Positions 35,432 to 45,590 of a stretch of 64,000 nt of DNA are shown here, in pieces. Numbering within the stretch: position 1 is the first letter of the stretch; each line of letters opens with the position of its first letter. The notes below the pieces were generated by a model. That model was not told the origin of the DNA. It ran no database searches and saw nothing but the letters and a program-made list of their open reading frames with translations. The stretch comes from Tremella fuciformis (lineage: Eukaryota; Basidiomycota; Tremellomycetes; Tremellales; Tremellaceae): the NCBI GenBank assembly GCA_032768795.1, contig CP136493.1, positions 1,364,001 to 1,428,000 of the forward strand, given 5' to 3'. The translations under genes were made by a program, and so were the position numbers.

Positions 35432-35821
35432 CTAGCTTCGTCGCCGGTGTGGGGCCGCTAGTCGCATGAGCCTGGGTACACGTACTGACTGCGGTGCAGC
35501 TCACAGATGGTCGAGTCATACTTCTTGCCGGGAGCCTTGGGCGGTAGGCCCCGCTTGAAGCGTTCGGCATTGGACATGTCGTCCTTGGCGACTGTGCGGG
35601 AGGCTCTTTGCTTTTCCAGCTCTCGCCGGCCAGGCGAACGCTTGGCCAAAGGAGCTGATGGTCAGCGATGGGACCATCCGTCAACAGGTCTGCTGACCTC
35701 GTGTGGCATCGCCCCGGGCGACAATGCCAGCCGCCTCGACCTCGTTGGCTGGGAGAGCGATAGGGGAGGCCGACACGACCGCGACGACAGCAGCGAGGAT
35801 GGCGAGGAGCGAGAGACGCAT
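35432..35821 (-). CDS. Secreted peptide precursor, RGLPPKAP family, copy 3
   Basis: Three-exon gene, about 99 residues. Exon 1 is again exactly 41 codons plus one base (ATG 35821): signal peptide MRLSLLAILAAVVAVVSASP, then IALPANEVEAAGIVARGDAT. Exon 2: APLAKRSPGRRELEKQRASR, then DDMSNAERFKRGLPPKAPGK and KYDSTI. With the last intron removed (phase 1) the end is SAPHRRRS and TAG 35432-35434, matching the basic ends of the other copies. If it is retained, the frame runs to a TAG at 35458 and ends QYVYPGSCD. An upstream in-frame ATG at 35896 exists but the 35821 start matches the paralogues. Confidence 0.68.
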
Positions 35822-36382
35822 TTTGGCCAACGGTGCGGATGAACGGTCCAGGTGGAGAATCAGGCAGAGAAGGCTTCGTCGTAGTATGATATGCATTTAC
35901 AAGTCCATCGATGATTCTATTCTCGTACAGCCAAGCCCGTATGTTTGGTCGTGACCAACGGACGCGAGGAGCGAGCGACCCTCCTGCCACACTTGACGAG
36001 GCATGTATTTTCCATTGCTGCGATGCAATGAGAGCCGCAGCCACGGCGTCCGACGCCATCCAGAACGGCTTGTCGGATGTGCTTGCCTCGAGACAATCTG
36101 TTCCAGCCACGACCACTCGACATGCTCCGTCAGTTGGTGTTCCGTGCTCGGAAGAAAGAAAACAGCCGCGTCGGTCCGGGATAGGACCGAGACATTTGCT
36201 TGACGCGCGCGTTCCTGGACGATTGCCTCCAAGCAAACAAGTGGACACGAGTCATGACATGACGCACGAATACTGTACCTATACCTATCTTTTACCGCGA
36301 CGCCGAGCTCACTTCCAATGTCCGTCTGCGAATCGCAGCTCCTCCGACGCCCTATGATGACTATGCTCGTCGAGCCCCGCGT
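35822..36382. other. Intergenic within the peptide cluster
   Basis: About 560 bases between copies 3 and 4, including the copy 3 promoter. Long open frames on both strands cross it but show no motif or signal peptide. Confidence 0.5.
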
Positions 36383-36738
36383 CTAGCTCGCTCGCGCCTT
36401 GTGGACTGAAGTCGGTCATTGGCCGCTCTGATCCCGGCGAGGCAACGACTTACCTCGAGTCGCATCCCAGCGCACCTTGGGAGCCTTGGGCGGAAGTCCG
36501 CGCTTCATGCGCTCCATGTTGGACATCTTGACCGCCTGGTCCCGTTCGCCCAGTGCGCGTTTCTCAGCACTTGGGTTGGTGTTGGCGACTGTCTGATCAG
36601 CGAAATGCCCTGATGTAATCACTCCCATTTCGACCCAAGGGACGCGTGATGGTGTACGAAGAACGTACCCTTGACAGGAGTGGCCAAGACGGTGAGCGCC
36701 ATAGCGAGGACGACGAAGAAGGCGAGGAAAGCACGCAT
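36383..36738 (-). CDS. Secreted peptide precursor, RGLPPKAP family, copy 4
   Basis: Three-exon gene, about 75 residues, the shortest and most diverged copy. Exon 1 from ATG 36738 encodes MRAFLAFFVVLAMALTVLAT and PVK (23 codons plus one base). Exon 2: VANTNPSAEKRALGERDQAV, then KMSNMERMKRGLPPKAPKVR and WDATR. Last exon: VHKARAS and TAG 36383-36385 after a phase-1 intron with donor gtaagt. No cysteines. Both introns have the same phase and place as in copies 1-3. A TATA-like stretch (minus-strand AAATATAC) lies about 115 bases upstream. Confidence 0.66.
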
Positions 36739-37296
36739 GTCGAGATGTCGATGTTGATTTGTTGTTCGTCGAGTCGAGTAGGATGCGCAGAGCAGATATG
36801 AGAACTCCTTGCAGCTATTTGAGGTGCACTGCTCAACTCGCCGCCAGTGAGTGTATATTTGGAACCGAGAGCAGACGTCAACATCAGATGCTCGACTCGG
36901 CCCCTGGGCGGAGCGGCGATGCCAAGCTAATTAACGTTGACAGTGACCAACCGATGTCACAAGTCCGATGGAGTCGTACAAGATTATTCGGCACACGATT
37001 TTGGGCGGCGCCAACTGCGTCTGCACTACATATCTACTCCGCGTATGGGGTTAGAGATTGTGCATGTCTCACGGGGGGAAGAGGCCAAGAAACGTCATCT
37101 GCATGCAGTAGACGACGCCACTCCGTACATCCCATCGGATGCCACGATGGTGGGACAGGCAGACGAAGGTGCAGACGAAAAACGCCCCTCGCCCACTAGA
37201 CTACCCACCTCTTGTTCGCAGAGCCGGAGCAGCGGCATCGATCGCAACAGATTTTCACGTGGAGCCAAAACTCGTCTCACGCACATAAGTTACACG
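36739..37296. other. Intergenic between peptide copy 4 and SCM3
   Basis: About 560 bases; holds the promoter of copy 4 (minus strand) and the 3' end of SCM3. No supported coding sequence on either strand. Confidence 0.5.
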
Positions 37297-40200
37297 CTAG
37301 ATGACATACTTGATCACGCTGCTCTCCCTCCACGACCGGGCACAATCTTCCCCAACATCTTCGTCCAAGCCCCACTCCAGTCCCGCATCATCTGTCACTT
37401 CTCGTGCGACACGAGCCAAGTCCCGCTCCAAGCGCGAGCGTCGGCGCGGTGTCGTGCTGGGCCTCACTGAGACGCCTCTCATTGGCGTGACGGATGCGGC
37501 TCGCGGCCCCATAGAGAGCGAGCGGGATCTAGCGCGAGCTTTGGCGTTCAGATACGCTCGCGGCAGACGTCTCACTACGATGCCTTCATCCGGTTCCTCG
37601 CTTAGCTGCTCTGCCCGCGAATGATCGACGTGACTCGTCTTCCGGACCGACGTCGACTCCGGAGACGGTCTCGGAGGATCCGACGCAGGTGTGAGAGGTC
37701 GCGCCGACAGCCGAGAGGCAGGTACTGGTGGAGGCAACATCAAGCCTCTGGCTGAAGAGGGCGTAGATCGGGCCGGACTGGCCTTGCCTTGGGTCGAGGT
37801 TGTCGAGCCGAAACTTCTTGGCGGCGTGGGCAGCGAATAAGCAGCTGGATCCGACAGCTTATGGGCAATCGTTGATCCAAGTGTCGCGCCAGTGTTTCGT
37901 AGCTTCCACGGGCTCAGTGAGGGAGTCAGAGCAGCGACCATGGTCGATGATAGACGTCCGGTAGGCTCTGGCCCGAGACGTAATCCTAGATCCGCTGCGC
38001 GCATGGACATCTCACAGGAGAACGGCGAGCTACTCGAGCTCTGTGTTCGGCGTGCGCGAGAAGGTGACGAACTACAAACCGGATCTGTGTCGTCGAGAAG
38101 TAGCTCGTCATCCGACTCCTCGTCTGTGTACGGGTCGAGCGGGTCAGACGTGGGCTCGTGAGCCGGTGATCGGGGCGCGAGCGAGAATCTGGCTCGTTTG
38201 GCAGAATGCGGAGTGGAGCCTACCTCTGAGGGCTGTCGCAGAATACCCTTCGGTGGTGCAGCGAGGGGAGCATGCGCTGACAACGGACTGGAGCTCGTAC
38301 CGGCGACCGAAGGAGGCGGAGTGGGCCGCATTGAAGTGAGCAGCACGTATGGTCGCTTTCGCATCCGAGCCACGCTGGCCAAAGGAGACGATCGAAGTGG
38401 CGGACTGCTGTTCGGCAGTCCAGAGGACAATGAGGGCGAAGGCGTCGGATTCATATACATGGATGCCCGGGGGAAGATGGCAAATGGCGGAGATGAGGGC
38501 GGCAAAGAGGGTGGTCCTGCTGCTACGTTCCTGTTTGAGAAGTTCGGTTCCGTCGAAGGTTGTCGTGCATAGGATACTTCCCTGAGAGGGGGAGAGCTGG
38601 GAGGCAGCGTCAGAGAGCGTGCCGAAGACGTCGATAATGATGCTGCCTTGCGAGCGGCATAGAGGGGCTCCGTAAGGATGGAATTGGAAGGCATGATAGC
38701 TTCAGACGGGGGCGAAGAACCAGAACTCGTGGTGTGGGCTAACCCTGGGGCTGTTGCTGAAGACGTTGCTTTCGCTGCAGAAGGACGACCTGGGACGTTG
38801 CCTTTTCTCAAGCCTTCAGCTGAAGGCAGGGTCTGAGATGTAATGCTCTCCGTACTTGGGATCACCCGCGCCCGTCTCTTGACTGCCACCTTCGGAACGA
38901 TACTTTCCGGTGTCTTCGAGGCCACGATGCGATTCGCCAAGTTGCCGATGCGCTTTGCTGGGGTCTCAGGCCCGCTCGAAATATCACTTCGTCCGGCAGA
39001 AACTTGAGCTGAAGCAATGAGACTTGAATGATCAGCCTCGTAATCGTCGTTTCCCGAGTCGAGTGAGGCAAAGGGGCACAGCTTGCGCGACCGACGACCC
39101 TTGCAATACTCGGCCAGCTGTGCGCGGTGACCTCCGGCCTGGCCACATGGAAAACACCGGACAGTGCTCGCTCCGCCTTTGGTATAGCGTAATGATGGAT
39201 AATGGAGGTCGGGGTCGAGGTTTGTTGGCGGGTCTCGCTGGTTTGTAGATACGCGAGGACGACGAGGCGGAGATATCGGTCGTTCTGTGGGACTTCGCAA
39301 CGAAGCGCTGTACGAGTTGACAGATTCCAAGTCATCGTCATCTGAGCCGATCTGTTCGGGCGCAGAGACCTCTCCGGATGAGGATTCATCCGCTTCAGAT
39401 GCCTCGGTATCACTGGATTCTGCACTGGACTCATCTGTCCGTTCGCGGTGTCTCCTCCTGGCAGCAACGGTTTGCTGTGGTGGACGCGATTTGTCTCTTG
39501 GCGCAGTCGTGACTGGCTGTGGATTTGCAAATCGACAGGCCGTTTCCTTGTGACGGCCTCTACACAAGGTTGCCAATTTCTCCCTCTCACCCCCAGCTGC
39601 CGCACAAAGCTTGCACTTTCGCAAACCAAACCCGTCCCTGGCAGGCCAGATGCGCTGGTAATAGTATGCCGGATCCATGGTTGAGGCCACCGTTACCGAA
39701 GGAAGCTCGTTTGGCCGCTCGCTTGCCATGCGCTCCTTGCCTTTTCGAGAGATGGTTTGAGGGAGCGGAGGAGAGTCCGGAGGAGAATCTAGAGGAGGCG
39801 TGAACAAATCACGCAGCGTCGGAGCGGATGTTGACTTCGGAATTCCAGCTTGGTCTGCACGCTTGTCAGGTAGAGCAGGCAGTGACTGGCGTCGGGACGA
39901 AGCCCCGAGGAGAGGGGATGGTGATCGCGACTGCAATCAGTATGATAATACATGAGCTTGGTGTTGGACATACGGTTGAAGCGTTGGGTGACGCCGGGAC
40001 ACCCCTCATGGCTCTCTCGTCGTCGACATCTCCTATCAGTACCTCATCGTCGGTGTCGTCGTCCTGTACAGATTCGACTTCATCCAGTATAGTTGTGCCC
40101 CTCCGTCGACGAGGACTCGGTACAATCTGTCGAGGCCGCTCGCTCGCTACGCTGTCCTGCGTGGATTCACGCTCGCCAACGGCTTCTCTTCGGGCTTGCT

Positions 40201-40786
40201 CGGCTCGCAAGAAACTCTGCAAATCCGCATCGTCCTCCTGAGTCCAGGGTATAGGAGGTGGCTCTTCCTCTTCCTCCTCAAACTGGTAGTCCAAGCCAGA
40301 CCGCTCGTCCCATACGCTCAGCTCATCCTCGTCGACTTCGAAGGTGAACGCAGGATCGTCTTCTTCCGAATCGGACCCGCTAATATCGCCAAACTCGAAG
40401 CCCTCCAATTGAGCGACCTTTCCGCGCTGTACTACGATCTGCTCGGTAAAGATATCGATTTCGTCGTCGTCCTCCGGCAGAACGCGGCCATAGCGCTCCA
40501 TGAGCAGGTCCCATGCTGTGCGAAGCCGCTGGACCGAGTTCTCGTGTCGCCGTTGCACCTCTTCGTCAGTGATACTCGGTCGGGCGCTGTAAGCAGATGC
40601 TATTGAGGATCCTCTGAAGCGAGCAAGCGCCGGAGAGCTGAATCGAGCCGGCGTAGAGAAACGAGCAGAGCTTGCGAAGGGCGGGAGCGATGGGTGACGG
40701 TTTGCCAGCTTGAAAGGCCGTTGAAGTATCGTAGAAGGTCCGAGGCGGGAGGGGCCAGCCTCCGGAAAGGGCGAGGAGGATGCCAT
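37297..40786 (-). CDS. SCM3: Scm3/HJURP-type CENP-A chaperone with two cysteine-cluster domains
   Basis: Chaperone that deposits centromeric histone CENP-A. Two exons, about 1150 residues, from ATG 40786 (MASSSPFPEAGPSRLGPSTI) to TAG 37297; one intron near 39915-39957. Residues ~55-120 match the Scm3 domain: RLRTAWDLLMERYGRVLPED followed by DDEIDIFTEQIVVQRGKVAQ, the block that binds CENP-A/H4 in yeasts. Then come acidic stretches, and from about residue 377 a cluster CKLC...CRGR...C, repeated later as CFPC...CKGR...C; both have spacing C-x2-C-x13-C-x8-C and are probably zinc-binding. The remaining ~600 residues are disordered, Ser/Pro-rich, with basic patches (KVAVKRRARV, TPRRRSRLERDLARV). 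Length is far above budding-yeast Scm3 (about 220 residues); fungal Scm3 proteins are known to carry varied DNA-binding modules. Confidence 0.8.
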
Positions 40787-41173
40787 GCTCGACGCGCCTC
40801 GAGATGCCCGAGAGGTCAAGCTGCAAGCGATAACGTTGCCAGCATCGGATCGCAGCGCATGTTACGATCCTACAGACACGAGAGTGGCCCGCTAATGGAG
40901 AGAGAATGGGTCGCAGATGAGACGAAGACAAGAAACGCGTCCTTGGGGTGAAAAAGCAAAAAGGACGTCGGTCAATTTAGGCCCCGCGGGCATGGCATGC
41001 AAGCTGAACCTTGTATGCCAGCTTCGAGCCATGCATGCATCGTCAGCATTGCATATCTTCACCCGTCTTCCACCCATAGCAAGCCGAGGGGACGAGCAAG
41101 CGATGCCGACGAGCGCGGGAGAGGACAGCTTCTTTGCCTGATACGTCGATGGTATACGCTCCTCAGCGTCGCC
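40787..41173. promoter_or_regulatory. Shared divergent promoter, SCM3 and DUF1746 gene
   Basis: 387 bases between the two start codons. Short plus-strand frames here end before the DUF1746 exon and show no motif. Confidence 0.45.
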
Positions 41174-42198
41174 ATGCCGTGGCGTCGGCAAGTGCACTTT
41201 CATCAACGGGATTCACTTTGCTGACGATGCCAAGCTCGGAACGACGACCGCGGCGCTTGCGCTTGTCCAGCACCTCTACACGCCCAATACGCTCGTCCTC
41301 ATCTCCCGTGTCCTCGTGCAGACCCAGATAAAGGCTTCGGCGCTGTCCACGCCGCGCCGCTCGCTCTTGGCACTTTTCACGATGATCTCGGCGGCCAATC
41401 TGGCGGGAGCCATGTTGCATCTTCTCGACTTTCTCAGCGGTTATGCTGGTGGCAAGGGGCTCATATTGGACTTCGTAGGGCAAGGTAGCTCGCTCAACAA
41501 TACAGTATGGCTGCAATTGAGCTGATGCACAGCCCACGCCGCCTCGATGACCCGCGTCCTGTTCCTTGATTTTGCGATCTACCTGCTACAGGTAACCTCG
41601 CTCGTAGTCTGGTACATCACCGGCAACGCCCCCAGCATATCCTCCAGCGGCAAGCTACCGTATGCGGACTACCTGCTACCTAGGCCGGCACATTCAGATG
41701 ATCCGGCAAGTTCGGCTGTCGGCGACAGGGATGTCGAAGCTGCTTCCACCCGCAGGAGGAAGAGCCGCAGGGGTTACTTCGACCTGAGCAACGAAGAGGA
41801 AGAGGGCCTGTGGCTCAACGACACGCCCGAACTATCGTCCACCCCTCGTTTCCGTCTGCTTTCTTTCCCACGTCGCCCTTCGGAGCTGATAGGCAGAAAG
41901 CACAAATGTGGACACTGCGTTCGAAGGTTCGGTGGCGCCGAGACTCCGCGAACCGCCTCTCATATTCGACCTCTCCCTTCCGTACCTTGTCAGACTCATC
42001 GTGCACCTCCCGGTACCCACCACTCCCAGAGCCTTCTCTGGCGGCACTCCCGACCCTACACCACCCGTCACACCCGGTCCGACGGACCAACCATTATATC
42101 CACACGCGGATCCGCCTTCTGACGAAGAAATGCCCATGCCTGGTGGGTATGCGGCAAGAAGCGGGACCAGCACACCTGACAGACCGCCGGAGCGGTAG
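41174..42198 (+). CDS. DUF1746 integral membrane protein (apparent frameshift near 41907)
   Basis: Fungal membrane protein of unknown function. Seen: three hydrophobic segments with the DUF1746 pattern: LVQHLYTPNTLVLISRVLVQ, SLLALFTMISAANLAGAMLH with LLDFLSGYAGGKGLILDFVG, and (after an intron at about 41482-41530) RVLFLDFAIYLLQVTSLVVW. The start that keeps frame is ATG 41174 with an 18-base first exon (MPWRRQ) and an intron ending at ccaag 41234; this is inferred. After a polar region the family-like segment ELIGRKHK should continue as VDTAFEGSVAPRLREPPLIF and DLSLPYLVRLIVHLP, but these lie in the next frame, with no usable intron between. Read through, translation would end at 42122; with the shift it ends at 42198. 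Confidence 0.65.
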
Positions 42199-42341
42199 AA
42201 TATGTCTTTTATGCAGTGTCAGTGTCAACGGTGCCAAAAGGTGAAAATGATCAATGGGTATGTGCATACAGCTCGCAAAGAAACGCGAAGAGAGATGAGC
42301 CTCCACACCTACTCCTACACCACGACAGCCCGGATCCCCAC

Positions 42342-44402
42342 TCATGCCGCCGACTCCCGCTTCTTCTTCTTCTTCTTCTCCCCATCTGCCACTCCGCCAT
42401 TCACGGCTTCTGCTGAGCCGTCGACGTCCGACACTCTCCGCTTCTTGCTCTTCTTCTCCCCGTCCTCTCCTGCTTCTGCTGCCTTCTTGGCAGCCTTTGC
42501 CTAACTATGAGCCCTCTGAACACATCACAATCTGCCAAACTTACCGCCTTTTTGGCTTCTTTCCGTGCTCGTCTCTCCTCTTTGGTCTCTCCAGCTACGA
42601 TCGACGCGTCCCCGTCCATCGTAACATCCGCTGCTGCTGAGACAGTCGAGAGGTCGGCCGCCTCGGACTTTCTCTTCTTCTTCTCCTTCTTCCTCTCTTC
42701 CCGCTCCCGCTCCTTGTCCGCCTTCTTGTCCTCTTTCACTGACAGGACAGCGCCAACGGCGGCCTGCTGAACGCTTGCTGGTTGCGTGGGCAGAAGACTG
42801 GCAGCAGAATCCAGTCTGATGTTGTCGGTGGCTGAGTTGTACTGCGGGGCCGATCCAGAGATCTCGAATCGCGGTTGTTGTCTGCCGTTCTGGCCGACCG
42901 TGACTTTGCGAACAGATTGGATGCCTGCCCGGTGCTCCAGAGCTCGGAGGCGGGACTCGAGCTTGACTCGATTGGTGATGCCGATCTCGGCTGCCTGAGG
43001 GTCGGATCGCGACTCGGCATCTGAGAGCGCATCGACACGGATGGAGAGAGCAGCTTTTGTCGCAACCATACGTGCCATCTTGCCCTTCAGCTTCTGCGGA
43101 GCTTGTCCGATGAGCGATGCCTGAGTGTCAGCTATAATCTGAAGCGGATGATTCGATGCTCACGTGATAGATGAGACCATACTTCGGTGTGTCGTGCTTG
43201 GTCTTCAAAGCCCTGAAGAGTGCCTTCTCTGCGCCCAGAATTTGCACGGTCGAAGCAGGGTGCTTGGCGAGGTTCATCAAGCTACCAGCGTGGCTGATGA
43301 GGCGCGCACCAACCAGCTCGCCTACAAGGGAGGTAAGGTTCGGTGCGATAGCTTGCATCCGATTTCTCAAGTACTCCGAGAGCTGGGTGCGGTATTCGGT
43401 GATGGAGATGACCTGGTCGCATAAAGAGTTGATATGGGCCATGTCGCCATCAGAGATTTCCGTACCCATCGACAATTCGGCAGCAGCTTTGAGCGTAGCC
43501 TCTAGCTCCTCGGGGAGGATTAACTCGAATGAGGTAGTGGCGGCGTTGGTACGGAAGCCTGCGAGTCAGCGATATGAGAAGACGAAATGAGAAGAGGAGC
43601 TTACCCATGGCCTTGACCACCCGGGCGTAAGCAAGGTTGTCTACAATGATTTTGCCCATCTCAGGGAAATGCCATCCGTACCATTCCTGCCGTTAGACAC
43701 TCAGCCTCTCGGAGCCGTTGGCTCTCACCTTCACCCGCATGGAATATATGTTGATCTCTTTGTCCAGATCGTCTAGCAGAGCGATAGCTTGGATCACCAT
43801 CGTGTCCACTTTATCGGTTGAGAATTTGAGCTTGAATCGGCTGAGCGAGTGTCCGAGACCGAGAGACATGGTGTTCAGATCTTTCTGTTCCACCCCTCCG
43901 AGCAATGATGCTAGCTGCTGGCGAATGCCTCGGAACAAGTCTTGTGTCGATGAGTCGGACATGACGGGAATGGAAAGGGTTTTCTGGATGGTTGACGCTA
44001 AAAGGTGAGAGATGCTCTGCTTGACATCCAAGCGACAGACCAAGTTTGGGGTCAGAGACAATGAGCTGCTCCTCCAGCTTCTTCTTCTTCTTCTTTTCCC
44101 CCGAATCCGCCTGTCCTCCAGCAGCCTCGACCAAGAACTTCGACAAGGTGTCGGTCAAACGGCCATCCTGAATTGCAGAGAGGTCTTCGACAGCGGTGGC
44201 TGTCGACGTAAAGCGCTGGATCGCTTGTACCTTGAGACTGAGGAGTCAGCTCATGATGTCGGATGTGTTCGAAGGGCACCTACGCTTTGTTGGCTCCCTC
44301 GGGCGTCTCAAACTCCTTCCACAAATCTTTGCTGTCTACTTTGGCGTCCGAGCTGAGCTTGAAAACGACAAAGCCGATCGCGGTCTCGGAAAGGACGAGC
44401 AT
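42342..44402 (-). CDS. NOP58: Box C/D snoRNP core protein Nop58
   Basis: Core subunit of box C/D snoRNPs that, with Nop56, fibrillarin and Snu13, guides rRNA 2'-O-methylation in the nucleolus. Seen: [20 protein letters not shown] at the start (ATG 44402), [69 protein letters not shown], then the Nop domain with [40 protein letters not shown] and [14 protein letters not shown], and a Lys/Glu-rich tail split by an intron ([15 protein letters not shown]) ending [10 protein letters not shown] and TGA 42342. About eight introns. Block-for-block agreement with yeast Nop58; Nop56 differs in these blocks. Confidence 0.95.
42359..42382. repeat. TTC/GAA triplet run in the NOP58 last exon
   Basis: Short TTC repeat on the plus strand encoding the lysine run near the Nop58 C-terminus. 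A second similar run near 44079-44096 encodes the lysines of the [12 protein letters not shown] segment. Both are coding low-complexity, not independent elements. Confidence 0.6.
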
Positions 44403-44824
44403 GTTGCTGATAGCACTCTGGCGAGTCTTTCGAGGCTTGGCAAGAGCGCGACCGTTGGCGGTGAGCTAGATGCAAGTACGACCGCGTATGGGCAGAACAA
44501 GATGGTAGCTGAAGGGCACAGAGGTGATTGAAATTCAGATCGTTATCACTTCTCCTGCAAGTGACTTTTCTCTCGATCGAAAGCCACATCATGGCTTTGC
44601 TCAGCGGGGCTCCAAACGGGCCACGCGGCCGGAGCATGGGCTCGCATCATCGCAGACGACCAGAGAAGCGAATCCAATATTCATAATATCAACTGCCTCG
44701 TCTTGTGCAGGTGGACATTCCCCTCCGACAGTCCACGCCTCAAGCGTACATGACTGGAGGCGATCGCTGAGATCAGTGTGGCCGAACTTCCCGCCGCACG
44801 ACGCATCGCACACAGGCCGCGCGT
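44403..44824. promoter_or_regulatory. Shared divergent promoter, NOP58 and acidic protein gene
   Basis: 422 bases between start codons of opposite-strand genes. No coding evidence; no specific factor site claimed. Confidence 0.45.
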
Positions 44825-45533
44825 ATGGCGGTGACGCATCGTGGCAACCTTGCAGAACGTCGGAGGACGTTGTATCGCGAGACTCGTAAGCGTTTTCCAG
44901 TTCACTTCTGCTTGATCGCCTCGCCTCCCGCGCAGCCCACAGTATCACCTACTGAGCGCGGATCAGACGCTGACATGCCATTTACAGGCGTCGGTCATCA
45001 GTCCGCCATCACTCATCGCCCCATTTCTCGACCTACTTTTGGGACTATCGCTCAGGACGACTACTACGAGGAGGACTTCCTTGACGAAGAGGAGGAATTC
45101 GACCTGGAGGAGGAGCTTGCAAAGCTGGCGGACAACGAAGTCGGTGACTGTCAGTACATTCCTTTCCACCTGATGCGCCACGAGATATTCGCCATCATTC
45201 CCGCTATCACCTGCCATACCGCACATGCCCATACAGCCCTTGGCACGTTGATCTTCTCCTGGGATCTCCTCCTCATGATCGATATGCTCATCCCTGTTAG
45301 CGAGGGGCGCTGATGCATCAGCCGCAGGTGACAGCGAGGACGAGTACGCGTGGCCTATGGTCGATGCGTGGAGCTCTGCGGTGCCGAACCGCTTGGGCGA
45401 GGCGAGCACACAGGCAGGAGCGAACGACAGCAAAGCGAATGGAGACGCTCCCATCGACTATGTAAAGCGGGTAGGTCGTTGTCTTCACCTCTTTTGCCTT
45501 CTCATTCCTATCAACTTTTCTGGCTTCAGCTAA
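44825..45533 (+). CDS. Small acidic protein of unknown function
   Basis: Begins at ATG 44825 with a basic leader (MAVTHRGNLAERRRTLYRET). An intron with donor gtaagc and branch gctgac (about 44887-44990) keeps frame into RVGHQSAITHRPISRPTFGT and an acidic run (DDYYEEDFLDEEEEFDLEEE). A second intron ends near 45327 and leads to SEDEYAWPMVDAWSSAVPNR and DAPIDYVKR. The end is unclear. If the following gtaggt site is not used, the frame stops at TAA 45531-45533. If it is spliced to the cag at 45529, the frame runs on as LTPRPLGYSLTSTLYVHLNH and overlaps BLM10 exon 1 in another frame to 45867. No family recognised, no membrane helix, about 180 residues. Confidence 0.45.
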
Positions 45534-45590
45534 CACCGCGACCACTCGGGTACTCGCTCACCTCCACTCTATACGTCCACCTCAATCACT

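Noticed and set aside
35397..36248. Minus-strand frame of 283 codons spanning peptide copies 3 and 4
   Set aside because: It runs through introns and intergenic DNA; the three-exon peptide model explains the conserved parts better.
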